Assembly (NCBI GenBank): GCA_002256395.1
Contig: NKJG01000005.1
Location: 62,001-126,000, forward strand
DNA length: 64,000 nucleotides
Origin: Bacteroidetes bacterium B1(2017)
GTDB lineage: Bacteria > Bacteroidota > Bacteroidia > UKL13-3
Direction: 5' to 3'
Shown: in pieces, positions 22,534-32,529 of the stretch
Layout of the letters: every line of letters begins with the position of its first letter
How positions within the stretch are numbered: the stretch's first letter is position 1
Notes under the pieces: generated by a model
Databases searched by the model: none
Told to the model about the DNA's origin: nothing
The model's input: only the letters and a program-made list of their open reading frames with translations
Made by a program: the position numbers and the translations under genes

Positions 22534-24990
22534 TTTTACCTCAGTTACCGACAAATCTAATGGATTAGCAATTTTTTCTGGAAGGAGAGCAAAATCTATT
22601 ACCTCGTGCATTTCTTTTACATAGGTAAAGTGTAGGTCTTTTAAGTACACTTCCTTTATTTCAAGAATGTCTTTTCGGTTGGCTTCGCACAATAAGATAT
22701 CTTTTATACCAGCACGTTTGGCTGCAAGTATTTTTTCTTTCACGCCACCAATTGGCAATACTTTTCCGCGCAGAGTAATCTCACCTGTCATGGCTAAATG
22801 AGGCCTTACTTTGCGTTGAGTAAATACAGAAGCCAATGAGGTAAGCATGGTAACACCAGCAGAGGGACCATCTTTTGGAACGGCACCTGCAGGCACGTGA
22901 ATATGTAAATCAAATTGATCAAATACTCTTGAATCAACACCCAATTTTTCGCAATTAGCTTTTAAATAACTTAAGGCGGTTATAGCCGACTCTTTCATTA
23001 CTTCGCCTAAATGACCAGTAAGAGTAAGTTTGCCTTTACCTTTAGAAAGGATACTTTCTACAAATAATATTTCACCCCCAACGCTTGTCCAAGCTAAGCC
23101 TGTAACAACTCCAGCCACATCGTTTCCTTGGTAAATTTCTTTTTCTCCCCTATCGGCACCTAAGATTTGAATAACCATATCGGCATCAATTTTCTTCACA
23201 TATTTTTTGCTCATTACTTTTTCGCGAGCAATATGACGGGAGATAGATGCGATTTGTTTTTCGAGGCCACGTACACCACTTTCGCGGGTATAGCCATCAA
23301 TTATTTTCTTAAGAATATCTTCACTTAACTCAAAGTCTTTTGGCAATAAGCCATGGTTTTCTTTTTGCTTAGGGATTAGATATTTCTTAGCAATTTGAAC
23401 TTTCTCTTCAAGAGTATAGCCGTTAATTTCTATAATCTCCATTCTATCTAATAAGGCAGGTTGAATGGTATCTAAAGAATTAGCTGTGGCAATAAACATA
23501 ACATGTGAGAGATCGTATTCTATCTCTACATAATTATCATAGAAGGTTCCATTTTGTTCTGGATCCAACACCTCTAACAAAGCCGAGCTAGGATCGCCTC
23601 TAAAGCTATTCCCAATTTTATCAACTTCATCTAAAACAAAAACAGGATTATTAGATTTTATCTTCTTTAAATTTTGGATAATACGGCCAGGCATGGCGCC
23701 AATATAGGTTCTGCGGTGACCACGAATTTCGCTTTCATCGCTTAAGCCACCTAAGGCAATACGTGCATATTTACGACCAACAGCTTTTGCAATAGACTTA
23801 CCCAAAGATGTTTTACCCACCCCTGGAGGTCCGTAAAGACAAAGGATTGGGCTTTTCATATTGTTCTTTAATTTAAGAACAGCCAAATATTCTAGAATAC
23901 GTTGCTTAACTTTTTCTAAACCAAAATGATCTTCGTTTAATATCTTTTCGGCACGGCGCAAATCAAAATTATCTTTGCTGTAATCGCCCCAAGGCAAATC
24001 TAATAGGAGTTGCAAGTAGCTTAATTGAATGCTGTAATCGGGTGCCATTGGATTGGTTCGGCGCAAGCGCTCTACTTCTTTAGCAAAGGACTCGCTTACT
24101 TTTGCATCCCATTTTTTAAGTTTAGAAGCCGACAAAAGCGTTTCAATATCGCGTTCAGGCGAATCGCCACCAAGCTCTTCTTGGATGGCTTTTATTTGTT
24201 GTTGTAAAAAGAAATCGCGTTGTTGTTTATCTAAATCTCCACGAACCTTGCTTTCAATTTGAGCTTTAATTTCGGCAAATTGGTAATCTCTCTTAAGTGC
24301 TTCAAGAATTTTTTGCGCCCTAGATTTATAAGGAAGTTCTTCTAAAATTGCTTGCTTTACTTGAATTTCTGAGTTTAGGTTAGAAGCCACAAAGTTTACC
24401 AAAAAGGTAGGGCTTTTAATTTTACTAATCGCTTGAGCCGCCTCACTAGGCATGTGCGGCGACATATTAATAATACGTTGAGAGAAATCTTTAATAGATT
24501 CTGCCAAAGCTTTTGTTTCTTCATCCTCCACAAAATCGGGTTCATCTAGCGGAAGAATTTGAGCCTTAATATAAGGTTCGTGTTGCAGTACCTCATTAAT
24601 TTTAAATCTACGTTTACCCTGAATAACCGCCATGGTGCTACCATCGGGCATTTTAATCATTCGAAGAATAGAGGCTACTGTACCAATTTCATATAAGTCC
24701 TCAAGAATTGGCTCTTCAATATCGGCCGATTTTTGGGCAACCACACCCACCAATTTATCCTTTGTTTTGTATGCTTCTTTAAGTAATTGAATGCTCTTAT
24801 CGCGCGCTACTGTAATTGGCATAACCACACCTGGAAAAAGAATGGTATTTCTAAGCGGCAAAATTGGCAGACTTTCAGGAAGCTTCTCCTTATTCATTTG
24901 GTCTTCCTCCTCTTGACTAAGCAAGGAAATGAAATCGGTGCTTTCGTTTTCGTCGTTAATTATATTGCTCAAAATCAATCTATCGTGCAT
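22519..24990 (-). CDS. lon: ATP-dependent Lon protease
   Basis: This 823-residue protein is full length for a LonA protease. It has the N-terminal substrate domain (LPILPLRNTILFPGVVMPI), the AAA+ module with Walker A GPPGVGKTS and Walker B VFVLDEVDKIG, and the protease domain with the Ser-Lys dyad: Ser in PKDGPSAG and Lys in PIGGVKEKILAAKRAG. Lon degrades misfolded and regulatory proteins. The ATG at 24990 is used; a TTG at 25005 adds five residues. The C-terminal residues ASSN and the stop lie within a repeat element. Confidence 0.97.
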   Translation of the reverse strand: MHDRLILSNIINDENESTDFISLLSQEEEDQMNKEKLPESLPILPLRNTILFPGVVMPITVARDKSIQLLKEAYKTKDKLVGVVAQKSADIEEPILEDLYEIGTVASILRMIKMPDGSTMAVIQGKRRFKINEVLQHEPYIKAQILPLDEPDFVEDEETKALAESIKDFSQRIINMSPHMPSEAAQAISKIKSPTFLVNFVASNLNSEIQVKQAILEELPYKSRAQKILEALKRDYQFAEIKAQIESKVRGDLDKQQRDFFLQQQIKAIQEELGGDSPERDIETLLSASKLKKWDAKVSESFAKEVERLRRTNPMAPDYSIQLSYLQLLLDLPWGDYSKDNFDLRRAEKILNEDHFGLEKVKQRILEYLAVLKLKNNMKSPILCLYGPPGVGKTSLGKSIAKAVGRKYARIALGGLSDESEIRGHRRTYIGAMPGRIIQNLKKIKSNNPVFVLDEVDKIGNSFRGDPSSALLEVLDPEQNGTFYDNYVEIEYDLSHVMFIATANSLDTIQPALLDRMEIIEINGYTLEEKVQIAKKYLIPKQKENHGLLPKDFELSEDILKKIIDGYTRESGVRGLEKQIASISRHIAREKVMSKKYVKKIDADMVIQILGADRGEKEIYQGNDVAGVVTGLAWTSVGGEILFVESILSKGKGKLTLTGHLGEVMKESAITALSYLKANCEKLGVDSRVFDQFDLHIHVPAGAVPKDGPSAGVTMLTSLASVFTQRKVRPHLAMTGEITLRGKVLPIGGVKEKILAAKRAGIKDILLCEANRKDILEIKEVYLKDLHFTYVKEMHEVIDFALLPEKIANPLDLSVTEVKASSN

Positions 24991-25056
24991 GTTTTTCGTT
25001 TTCAATAGCCATTAAACTCAAATGGCAGCCTTATACTTTATCAATGTTTATGCCAA

Positions 25057-25803
25057 CTAAAATTCAAATTGTCCAAAATACCTATCCACTAAAATTGCGC
25101 CTGCTACGGCTACATTTAAACTTTCGGCTAAGCCTCTTTTTTCAATGCGAATGGTTTTATTAACCATCGCTCTAAGTTGAGGGTTAATGCCTGAGCCCTC
25201 GTTCCCTAGCAGCAAAATCATATCCTGAGGAAAATCAAAAATTCTTGATGCTTGGCCTTCCATGCTTGCAGCAATAATGGGTAAATTAATCGTTTTGAAC
25301 CAATCTGCCAAATCGCCATAGTGAATAGAAACTCTGCCAATTGAACCCATGGTAGATTGAATAACCTTAGAGTTGTAACAATCAACGGTTTGAGGCGAAC
25401 AAAGGATATGTTTTACGCCATACCAATCGGCCAAACGAATGAGGGTACCCAAATTTCCGGGGTCTTGTATGGTATCTAGTGCTAGAATTAAACCGTTTAA
25501 TTCAGAAGGATTAAAGACAGGTTTAGGCATATGAAAAACGCCAATTACTTCGCGAGTACTTTGCAGGCTGCTCATTTGTTCGAGTTCTTTTTGAGAAATT
25601 TCAACAAAAGGCAATTGACTTAAGAAATCTGGTGTTTGTTGGTTCAGCCAGCTAGCAAGAGCGTAAATTTGTTGTGGTTTGATTTTAGAAATTATTAAAT
25701 CCACTACCGATTTGTTACCTTCCGCAACAAATAGAGAATTTGTATTTCGAACATTCTTATCCCCAAGTGATTTAACCAGTTTGATATCGGCTTTTGTTAA
25801 CAT
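25057..25803 (-). CDS. TrmH/SpoU-family RNA methyltransferase
   Basis: The 248-residue protein starts at the ATG at 25803 (MLTKADIKLVKSLGDKNVRNTNSLFVAEG), with an N-terminal substrate-binding domain and a C-terminal SPOUT domain. Motifs 1 to 3 are clear: DTIQDPGNLGTLIRLADWYG, ILLLGNEGSGI and IRIEKRGLAESLNVAVAGAIL. These enzymes 2'-O-methylate ribose in rRNA or tRNA; RlmB-like activity is plausible but not proven. The start codon overlaps the proposed start of the divergent tamL gene. Confidence 0.92.
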   Translation of the reverse strand: MLTKADIKLVKSLGDKNVRNTNSLFVAEGNKSVVDLIISKIKPQQIYALASWLNQQTPDFLSQLPFVEISQKELEQMSSLQSTREVIGVFHMPKPVFNPSELNGLILALDTIQDPGNLGTLIRLADWYGVKHILCSPQTVDCYNSKVIQSTMGSIGRVSIHYGDLADWFKTINLPIIAASMEGQASRIFDFPQDMILLLGNEGSGINPQLRAMVNKTIRIEKRGLAESLNVAVAGAILVDRYFGQFEF

Positions 25804-28105
25804 ACGTACTGCTTTAATTTTAATTATTCTTTTGGGAATGATGCAGGCCTGCAATTTACCAAAACTTGCCAGAAAAGAAGGGCCTATTCTTTATAAAAAT
25901 CAAGTAGATATTTCAGAAAAAAAAGAATCACGCTTATTTACAAGTGATTTAGATGGGTATATAAAGCAACGTCCCAACAAGTCCTTGCTTGGTATTTCTA
26001 GGTTCGGCCTACGTTTTTACAAATTAGGTTCACGCATTCCAAACACTTGGCTTGGAAGGCAATTTCAAAGCAAATTAGGCGAAGCTCCTGTAATTTTAGA
26101 TACAAGTTTAATAGAAGCTTCCGTAAAAGGCATGAGAAGTTTCTTACGAACCGAAGGGTATTACTATCCTAAAATTAGTTATGAGGTAACAGGAAAAATT
26201 CACAAGCAAAAGGTAAAATATATCATTCAAACAGGTTCGGCCTACCATGTGTATAGGATTGAACAGCATATTGCCGACAAAGATTTAGATTCATTAGCAA
26301 GAGCCAATACAGAGTTTAGCCATATTAGATTAGGTAATAGGGCAACCTTTGAGAATATGCTTAAAGAAAAAAACAGGGTTAGTGAATTATTGCGAAACAA
26401 TGGTTATTTCTCATTTAACAAGGATTTGGTAAAATTTGATGTAGACACAAATATGGGCGATTTTCATTCTATGATTGGAACGAACATCTCCAATCCAGAA
26501 GATTTTAAACGCTACCATAAATACTATATTAGAAATGTTTTAATTGATATTGAACCCGATAAAAAAGATTCAACTAAATTGGATAAAGATAGTTTGATCC
26601 TACCCTTTTTCACTTACAAGCCCAATGGATTTCCATTGAACCCAGAGATTTTGAATAGGGTAATTTTGCTTGAAAAAAACCAGCTTTTTAAAACAGAAAA
26701 TTCAAATGTTACCTTTAATAGGCTAAATGAATTACAAATTTTTAGGGCTGTAAATATGTTGGCAACCCCTGTAAATGAAAATACAGATACACCTACGGTT
26801 AATTATCTTATTAAGTTGCAGCCGAGCAAAAAATATGATTACACAATTGAACCACAAGCAATCACTTCCGATCAATCGAATTTGGTAACAGGTTCCTCAG
26901 GTAGAAATTATGGATTTGCTTCACAGATTACCTTGGCCGATAGAAATATTTTTCACAATGCCGAAATACTTCAGGTAACCTATCGCATTTCTGTTGAGGC
27001 ACAGCGAGGAGCAAGTATTCCTAAAAACCCATTTTTCAATAGCTTTGAATCGAACTTAAGTGCAAGTTTAATTATCCCTAAATTATTGTTTTTACCTTCT
27101 ATTGACAGGAGATGGACAAGTTCAACCAACCGAAGTTTAGTATCGGCATCTACCATTTGGGAAAAGAATGTAAACTGGATAAGAAACGTTTATGCAGTTG
27201 GATTTACCTGGCAAAAAAACAAGGCATTTTTTAATCAATATTTTGCACCTGTAGAGATAAGTTATATAAAAACAAGCTTTAGTAGCAAGGAATTGGAAGC
27301 CCAAAGTTTAAACGACCCTTACCTTCAAAGTGTTTTTTCGAACAACTTAGTTACAGCATCTAAATATGGTTTTGTTTATAATAACCAGGCCGATGTGCGC
27401 AAGAAAAACTATACCTATTTTAAATGGGATGTATTAGAGCTTGCAGGGAGTTTAATAGATTTAACGTATAGAGTTTTTAAGATTGCACCATCGGATAGCG
27501 GCTACAATACCTTCTTAGGTGTTCAGTACTTTCAATATGCTAAAACCTTTGCCGATTATCGCTATAATAAATACCTAGATGAAAATAACAGAATTGCCAC
27601 ACGAGCATCTTTAGGTATAGCTTTACCGTTTGGAAACTCACCAAACTATGTTCCATTTGACAAACGTTTTTTTATTGGTGGGGCAAATAGTATTAGAGCT
27701 TTTCTTCCTAGAAGTATAGGACCGGGTTCTTATGATACAACAGGTAATTTAGATAGAAGTGGGGATATTAGAATTGAAACGAGTATTGAATACCGTTTTA
27801 ATATTTTAAACCATTTTATTGAGGGAGCCTTATTTACCGACGTGGGTAATATTTGGCGTATTAAGGATGATGGAAGAAGAGATGCTGTATTTAACTTTAA
27901 CACCTTCTACAAACAATTAGCCGTTGGAACAGGCGTAGGCGTTAGGCTTAACCTCGACTTCCTAATTTTAAGATTAGATGCAGCCTTCCCAATTTTCGAC
28001 CCAAGAAGGTCGGAAGGAAACCATTATGTATTTAGAGAATATAGAGATGTTGGTTTATTATGGACGAATACTATTTTTAATTTTGGAGTAGGATATCCAT
28101 TTTAA
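25802..28105 (+). CDS. tamL: TamL: lipid-anchored TamA/BamA-family outer-membrane protein (ATA start proposed)
   Basis: The 767-residue product has POTRA-like repeats (residues about 50-330, including ASVKGMRSFLRTEGYYYPKISYEV) and an Omp85 barrel ending FNFGVGYPF, with the conserved FFIGGANSIRAFLPRSIGPG in lid strand L6 position. In Bacteroidota the TamA homologue is a lipoprotein, TamL. A matching signal, RTALILIILLGMMQAC, is encoded directly before the mature part, but the codon in the start position is ATA at 25802-25804. The nearest standard starts are a TTG at 25679, far inside the methyltransferase gene, a TTG at 25835, and two ATGs at 25841 and 25844 that cut the signal peptide off. 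TamB is not next to it. Confidence 0.8.
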   Translation: MRTALILIILLGMMQACNLPKLARKEGPILYKNQVDISEKKESRLFTSDLDGYIKQRPNKSLLGISRFGLRFYKLGSRIPNTWLGRQFQSKLGEAPVILDTSLIEASVKGMRSFLRTEGYYYPKISYEVTGKIHKQKVKYIIQTGSAYHVYRIEQHIADKDLDSLARANTEFSHIRLGNRATFENMLKEKNRVSELLRNNGYFSFNKDLVKFDVDTNMGDFHSMIGTNISNPEDFKRYHKYYIRNVLIDIEPDKKDSTKLDKDSLILPFFTYKPNGFPLNPEILNRVILLEKNQLFKTENSNVTFNRLNELQIFRAVNMLATPVNENTDTPTVNYLIKLQPSKKYDYTIEPQAITSDQSNLVTGSSGRNYGFASQITLADRNIFHNAEILQVTYRISVEAQRGASIPKNPFFNSFESNLSASLIIPKLLFLPSIDRRWTSSTNRSLVSASTIWEKNVNWIRNVYAVGFTWQKNKAFFNQYFAPVEISYIKTSFSSKELEAQSLNDPYLQSVFSNNLVTASKYGFVYNNQADVRKKNYTYFKWDVLELAGSLIDLTYRVFKIAPSDSGYNTFLGVQYFQYAKTFADYRYNKYLDENNRIATRASLGIALPFGNSPNYVPFDKRFFIGGANSIRAFLPRSIGPGSYDTTGNLDRSGDIRIETSIEYRFNILNHFIEGALFTDVGNIWRIKDDGRRDAVFNFNTFYKQLAVGTGVGVRLNLDFLILRLDAAFPIFDPRRSEGNHYVFREYRDVGLLWTNTIFNFGVGYPF

Positions 28106-28112
28106 AAACAGA

Positions 28113-31100
28113 TTATTCATCTCTTAATAAAGTAATTGTTCCATGCACTTCTTGCAATGATTTTTGATTGTTCATTTGGTATTTAAACACGAAATAATAC
28201 ACACCTTCTGGACATTCAAATCCGTTATTAAAATTCGTACCATTCCAATTAATATCATCGTGACCTATGCCATCAATAGTGCTTTCATAAACTCTATTAC
28301 CCCATCTATTGTATATATTTAGGTTATACACTTGGTACCCTAAAATATCAATATCATAAGAGTCGTTTTTACCATCTTCATTTGGGGTAAATACATTTGG
28401 AATAATTAAATGCATTTCTGCAGGAATGGTTCTTTTACAAATACTATCCCAACAATCTTGGTTATTGTAGGCAATTAAACATACAACAAATGAACCCGAA
28501 TCGCCAGTATAATAATGAGTTGGATTTTCGAGGGTACTGCTGTTTTTAGAACCACTTTTGGGGTTACCAAAATCCCATGCATAGCGCACCGCATCCTTTG
28601 ATTTATTGGTAAAAGTTACTGTTGGCATTTTAGAATCATCTAGATCAAAGTCGGCTTGAACATTCGCTACAGTAATTGTTTTAACAGCGGTATCGGTGCA
28701 AAGGTTACCCGCTTTTAGGGGATACATTTTTACTTGGTAGGAGCCAAATTGAAAGAAGGTATGCGTTTCTACGGTATCCGGATAAAGTGTTTGTTTGGTT
28801 GGGGTATTATCTCCATACATCCAAGCAAAGCCAGGCACCAGGCCTTCTGGGTGAGCATATAAATCAAATGGCTCGCCAATACAAACAGTGTCTGGTGCTT
28901 CAAGGCCAGCATGAATCGCATCAATAACTCTTATAGTTCGTTTAGGAGAGTTAATATTCATGGAATCGGGGTAGGCCGCTAAACACGTTTTATACTGACC
29001 AGATAGTGGGTTAAAAATGGTATCCTCTCCTACTAAATAAATTTTATAGATGCCTCCTTTGGTGTAAATATGGCTCACATTCGTGTCTAATTGGGTACTT
29101 GCGGTGGCATTGTTTTGATCTCTAAAATACCAAATCCAGTTTACTAAGGGATAACCCGTTGTATTTTTAAGTATTAGTTTAAATGGAGCGCAACCAACCG
29201 TATCAGACAGAATGGTAAATTGTGGTCGTGGTCCATCTATCCAAATTGGGATGGTAGTTGAATCTACGCAACCTGCATAACTTCTAATGACTAGCTTAAC
29301 AGTATAATTTCCATTGGCTGTATAATCGTGTACGGGGTCTTTCAGAAGACTTGATAATTTATTATCGCCAAACGACCATAAGTAGTTTATAATTGAATCG
29401 TAAGGCGTTTGACCATACAATGCACTTGAATCGAAATAGAGAGATTTATCGTTGAAATTTAATATTTGGGGCGCACATAAATAGCGGGCTTGCATGGGCT
29501 TAATTGCGGCTTCTAAATCAACCACTTTTATATTTGGCACATAGGTAAAAGTATCTTTACAACCAAGGCTATCAATAGCCACCATTCGCAACCTATAATT
29601 CCCCACTTTTGAATACTTCCACTTAGGCAATCCGCCAGATTGTACAAAGCCTCGCCCATCGCCAAAATCCCAATAAACTTGCTCCTTTCCAGCCTTGGCT
29701 CTGGTAGAATCTCGCCAATATTGATAGAGGGTATTATAATAGGAAATATCGTCAATGAGTGTGAGAGTATCACTTAAACAGAGTACCTGTTTATCTGGTT
29801 TAAAGCTACGTTGAAAACCAAAATAAATGGTTTGGAAATAGGTTTGAACACAGCCTCGTGTATTGGTAATGGATATACCAATATTTTGTTTAATGCCCGG
29901 GGTTAAATACGTATAATATTGGCTAGGAATAATAGAGTCTGTTGGACCCATGATAATAGTTTTAACACTACTTGGTCCATTTCTAAAATCAAACACCACT
30001 TTGGCAATACTATCTTGAATAGAATCTAAAAGAGTAAGTTTAACAGCCCAAGGTCCGCAGCCAGTATTGGTTCTAACCACTGTAAAAATTGGATTGATAA
30101 GAAAGAACCTAAAATAATGATGGTACCAAGCTGTGTCGTAACAATCTTTACCATTTTTATCTTTACCATTTTTTATAATTAAGCCAACGGTAACATAACC
30201 ACTTGGGTCGCAGGTTGAGGTATAGGTATGTGAGAAGAAGTTTAAACTTGAATCTATGGGTTCCCAATATTTAATAGTACAAGCCGAATCGGCCATAAAC
30301 CAAACTTTTTCGCGCCCACACTTAGGCAAAGTTTCATCGAGGTAAAAGGTAACAGGAGAATTTAGACAGGGTTTTTTAGGATTATAATATAAACCACGTC
30401 GTATAGGAGTTGAGGTACTATCCCAACCAGCATCGGGCTGAGTAAGTTTCATTGGAGAAGAGCTTGTATCGGTGCAACCACTAATGGGGTCGGTAAGAAT
30501 TAACCGAGGGTAATAACATCTGTCTTCGCCAGGTTTATAAGCATGCCGCACATTGCTACTATCCCTGCTATAATTACAATTCAGACCCACATTTTGATTG
30601 GCCTTGGTATCGGTGGTACACTGTGGGGCAAAGGGATCTCCAAAATCCCATATTCGATCAATAGCTCCGTTATTATAGTAACACGAGTGATCGCCAACTG
30701 GAGTTCTAAATAAAACAGTATCATGAACCTCGCACTGAATGCTATTGACAATGGCATCTTCATAAATATCCATGACCGCATGAGGTCCAAATATTTTAAC
30801 CGTTGTATCGGCTCGCACAAAGCAATTACCAAGCTTTACATACATTCTAATTTGGTATACCCCGCAATCGGGAAAATTAAATGTATCTGTATAAAGATTG
30901 CCTAGTACGGTATCAATTCTATTAGGGTTACCAACTTTATAATAGGCCCAAAATACTTGCGAAGCTCCAGGGTAAAAATTATTGGATCGAACCCTAACCC
31001 CATTATGATAAAAACACATGGCATTGCTGCTTAGGTAAATGGTGCTATCTATCGCATAATTTTCACCTGCACGATTTAAGTAAAAGGTATCTCTACACCC

Positions 31101-31913
31101 ATTTTTGTCGATAATACTAAGTCTTGCATCAAAAACACCATTAGCAGTATAGGTATGTGTAAAGCTTGACCAAGGACTTGTTTGTTTGGTACCATCACCA
31201 AAATCCCATTCGTAGCTTGCCACATTTGCCGGCAACATTTTGGAGGTATTGGTAAAAAGAACGGGAGTTTTATTACATTGAGTAACATAGTTTGTTCTAA
31301 AACTAATGTCTTGCATTTTAGAATAAACCGTTACATAATCAATACGTTCTTTGCGCGACATACACATGTTGGCATCTGTAACCTCAAGCACCAACGTATA
31401 CACGCCACCTAGCGGGTTTGAGTAATTATGACAAATTGTATTTCCGGTACCCGGTGCTTGATTACTAAAGCCTCCATCGCCATATAAAAAAGTTCTACTT
31501 GTAATTGGAGCATTATCTAAACCCACGGTTGAGATATCATCCATACACGTGAGATTATTTTTAAAACACTGGGTTAAAGCCGTAGTTACATTAAAATTGG
31601 CCTTGGGATTATCAACTACTTGGATGGTATCTCCAAAAACGGTACAACTGGTAGTATTGGTAAAATTTATGGTTACCCTTGGAACAAATTTACCGCGAGC
31701 TGGATATTGATAAACTGGCCCAGGTTGTGAGCTGGTGGCTGCATTTCCAAAATTCCAACTATAGGAGGAAGCGGTAAGCCCAGCATCAAAAGTGACATTA
31801 AATAAAAGCGTATTTCCCAAACAAACTTTGTTTGTTGCAGTTATTATTTTGCAATTTTGGCCTTGAACCAACAGAGGAAGTAGGAAAATAAAAAACAGTA
31901 AGCGTTGTTTCAT
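28113..31913 (-). CDS. Large secreted PKD-repeat protein with gliding/type IX secretion C-terminal domain
   Basis: The 1266-residue protein starts at the ATG at 31913 (signal peptide MKQRLLFFIFLLPLLVQGQ; a TTG at 31928 adds five residues). It contains many PKD domains, seen from repeats of the YxWDFGDG/FTHTYTANG type (for example SYEWDFGDGTKQT, YLWSFGDNKL, YAWDFGNPK). The last 95 residues are a CHU_C/type B sorting domain (IIPNVFTPNEDGKND, YNRWGNRVYES, NGFECPEGVYYFVFKY), so it should be exported by the type IX system and attached to or released from the surface. It has many Cys pairs, suggesting disulphides. Its role may be adhesion. Confidence 0.9.
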   Translation of the reverse strand: MKQRLLFFIFLLPLLVQGQNCKIITATNKVCLGNTLLFNVTFDAGLTASSYSWNFGNAATSSQPGPVYQYPARGKFVPRVTINFTNTTSCTVFGDTIQVVDNPKANFNVTTALTQCFKNNLTCMDDISTVGLDNAPITSRTFLYGDGGFSNQAPGTGNTICHNYSNPLGGVYTLVLEVTDANMCMSRKERIDYVTVYSKMQDISFRTNYVTQCNKTPVLFTNTSKMLPANVASYEWDFGDGTKQTSPWSSFTHTYTANGVFDARLSIIDKNGCRDTFYLNRAGENYAIDSTIYLSSNAMCFYHNGVRVRSNNFYPGASQVFWAYYKVGNPNRIDTVLGNLYTDTFNFPDCGVYQIRMYVKLGNCFVRADTTVKIFGPHAVMDIYEDAIVNSIQCEVHDTVLFRTPVGDHSCYYNNGAIDRIWDFGDPFAPQCTTDTKANQNVGLNCNYSRDSSNVRHAYKPGEDRCYYPRLILTDPISGCTDTSSSPMKLTQPDAGWDSTSTPIRRGLYYNPKKPCLNSPVTFYLDETLPKCGREKVWFMADSACTIKYWEPIDSSLNFFSHTYTSTCDPSGYVTVGLIIKNGKDKNGKDCYDTAWYHHYFRFFLINPIFTVVRTNTGCGPWAVKLTLLDSIQDSIAKVVFDFRNGPSSVKTIIMGPTDSIIPSQYYTYLTPGIKQNIGISITNTRGCVQTYFQTIYFGFQRSFKPDKQVLCLSDTLTLIDDISYYNTLYQYWRDSTRAKAGKEQVYWDFGDGRGFVQSGGLPKWKYSKVGNYRLRMVAIDSLGCKDTFTYVPNIKVVDLEAAIKPMQARYLCAPQILNFNDKSLYFDSSALYGQTPYDSIINYLWSFGDNKLSSLLKDPVHDYTANGNYTVKLVIRSYAGCVDSTTIPIWIDGPRPQFTILSDTVGCAPFKLILKNTTGYPLVNWIWYFRDQNNATASTQLDTNVSHIYTKGGIYKIYLVGEDTIFNPLSGQYKTCLAAYPDSMNINSPKRTIRVIDAIHAGLEAPDTVCIGEPFDLYAHPEGLVPGFAWMYGDNTPTKQTLYPDTVETHTFFQFGSYQVKMYPLKAGNLCTDTAVKTITVANVQADFDLDDSKMPTVTFTNKSKDAVRYAWDFGNPKSGSKNSSTLENPTHYYTGDSGSFVVCLIAYNNQDCWDSICKRTIPAEMHLIIPNVFTPNEDGKNDSYDIDILGYQVYNLNIYNRWGNRVYESTIDGIGHDDINWNGTNFNNGFECPEGVYYFVFKYQMNNQKSLQEVHGTITLLRDE

Positions 31914-32041
31914 CAAATAGTTATTCAAAAGTGAAGATACACTTTATGGGTTAAAAGGTTGCTTAAATAACTCTTAAAATTAAAAATTATACCTTAATTT
32001 CACTAATTGGGTCGAAATTTTAAAAGAAAAAGCGAAAATAC

Positions 32042-32049
32042 TATTTTTG
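32042..32049 (+). promoter_or_regulatory. -7 box (TATTTTTG)
   Basis: A perfect TAnnTTTG box lies 21 bp before the ATG of the DUF1801 gene at 32071. Confidence 0.5.
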
Positions 32050-32070
32050 GTTTTCTAACTATTACAATCT

Positions 32071-32448
32071 ATGATTACTCAAAAAGCAAGTACTGTTGAC
32101 GAGTACATTTCTAATTTTCCACCAGAAACCCAAGCCTTATTGGAGGAGTTAAGAGCCTGTATAAAAATGGCCGCACCAAAAGCCCAGGAAATAATTAGTT
32201 ATGCTATGCCCGCTTATAAACAAGACGGCATGTTGGTTTATTTTGCTGCCTATGCCAAGCATATTGGCTTTTACCCAACAGGATCGGGCATTGCCAAATT
32301 TGAAAAAGAAATAGCCAAGTATGCCCATTCTAAAGGAGCAGTGCAATTTCCATTAGCCAAACCAATTCCATTAGCGCTGGTTACAAAAATGGTAAAATTT
32401 AAACTCAAGGAAAACGCAGAAAAGGCAGCTGCCAAAAAGAAAAAATAA
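32071..32448 (+). CDS. DUF1801-domain protein
   Basis: This 125-residue protein is one DUF1801/YdhG-like domain: an N-terminal helix (TVDEYISNFPPETQALLEELRACIKMAAPKAQE), the conserved ISYAMPAYKQDGMLVYFAAYAKHIGFYPTGSGI, and FPLAKPIPLALVTKMVKFKLKEN near the end. A Lys-rich tail follows. Related proteins have been proposed to act as iron chaperones or as unknown small-molecule binders; the function here is not known. tex lies 81 bp downstream on the same strand with its own promoter box. Confidence 0.85.
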   Translation: MITQKASTVDEYISNFPPETQALLEELRACIKMAAPKAQEIISYAMPAYKQDGMLVYFAAYAKHIGFYPTGSGIAKFEKEIAKYAHSKGAVQFPLAKPIPLALVTKMVKFKLKENAEKAAAKKKK

Positions 32449-32509
32449 TTAAAAATCCTCTGCGTTAAACGCCTACAAATGGGCAGGAAAAACAGCAAGA
32501 ACTATTTCT

Positions 32510-32517
32510 TATACTTG
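32510..32517 (+). promoter_or_regulatory. Probable -7 box of tex (TATACTTG)
   Basis: TATACTTG matches TAnnTTTG at five of six fixed bases and lies 12 bp before the ATG at 32530. It decides between that ATG and the upstream in-frame ATG at 32479. Confidence 0.45.
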
Positions 32518-32529
32518 CGTTCCTGTTAT

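Noticed and set aside
25679-25801. Long 5' extension of tamL from a TTG
   Set aside because: It would run 41 codons inside the methyltransferase gene and puts a polar stretch before the lipoprotein signal, which would then not be N-terminal.
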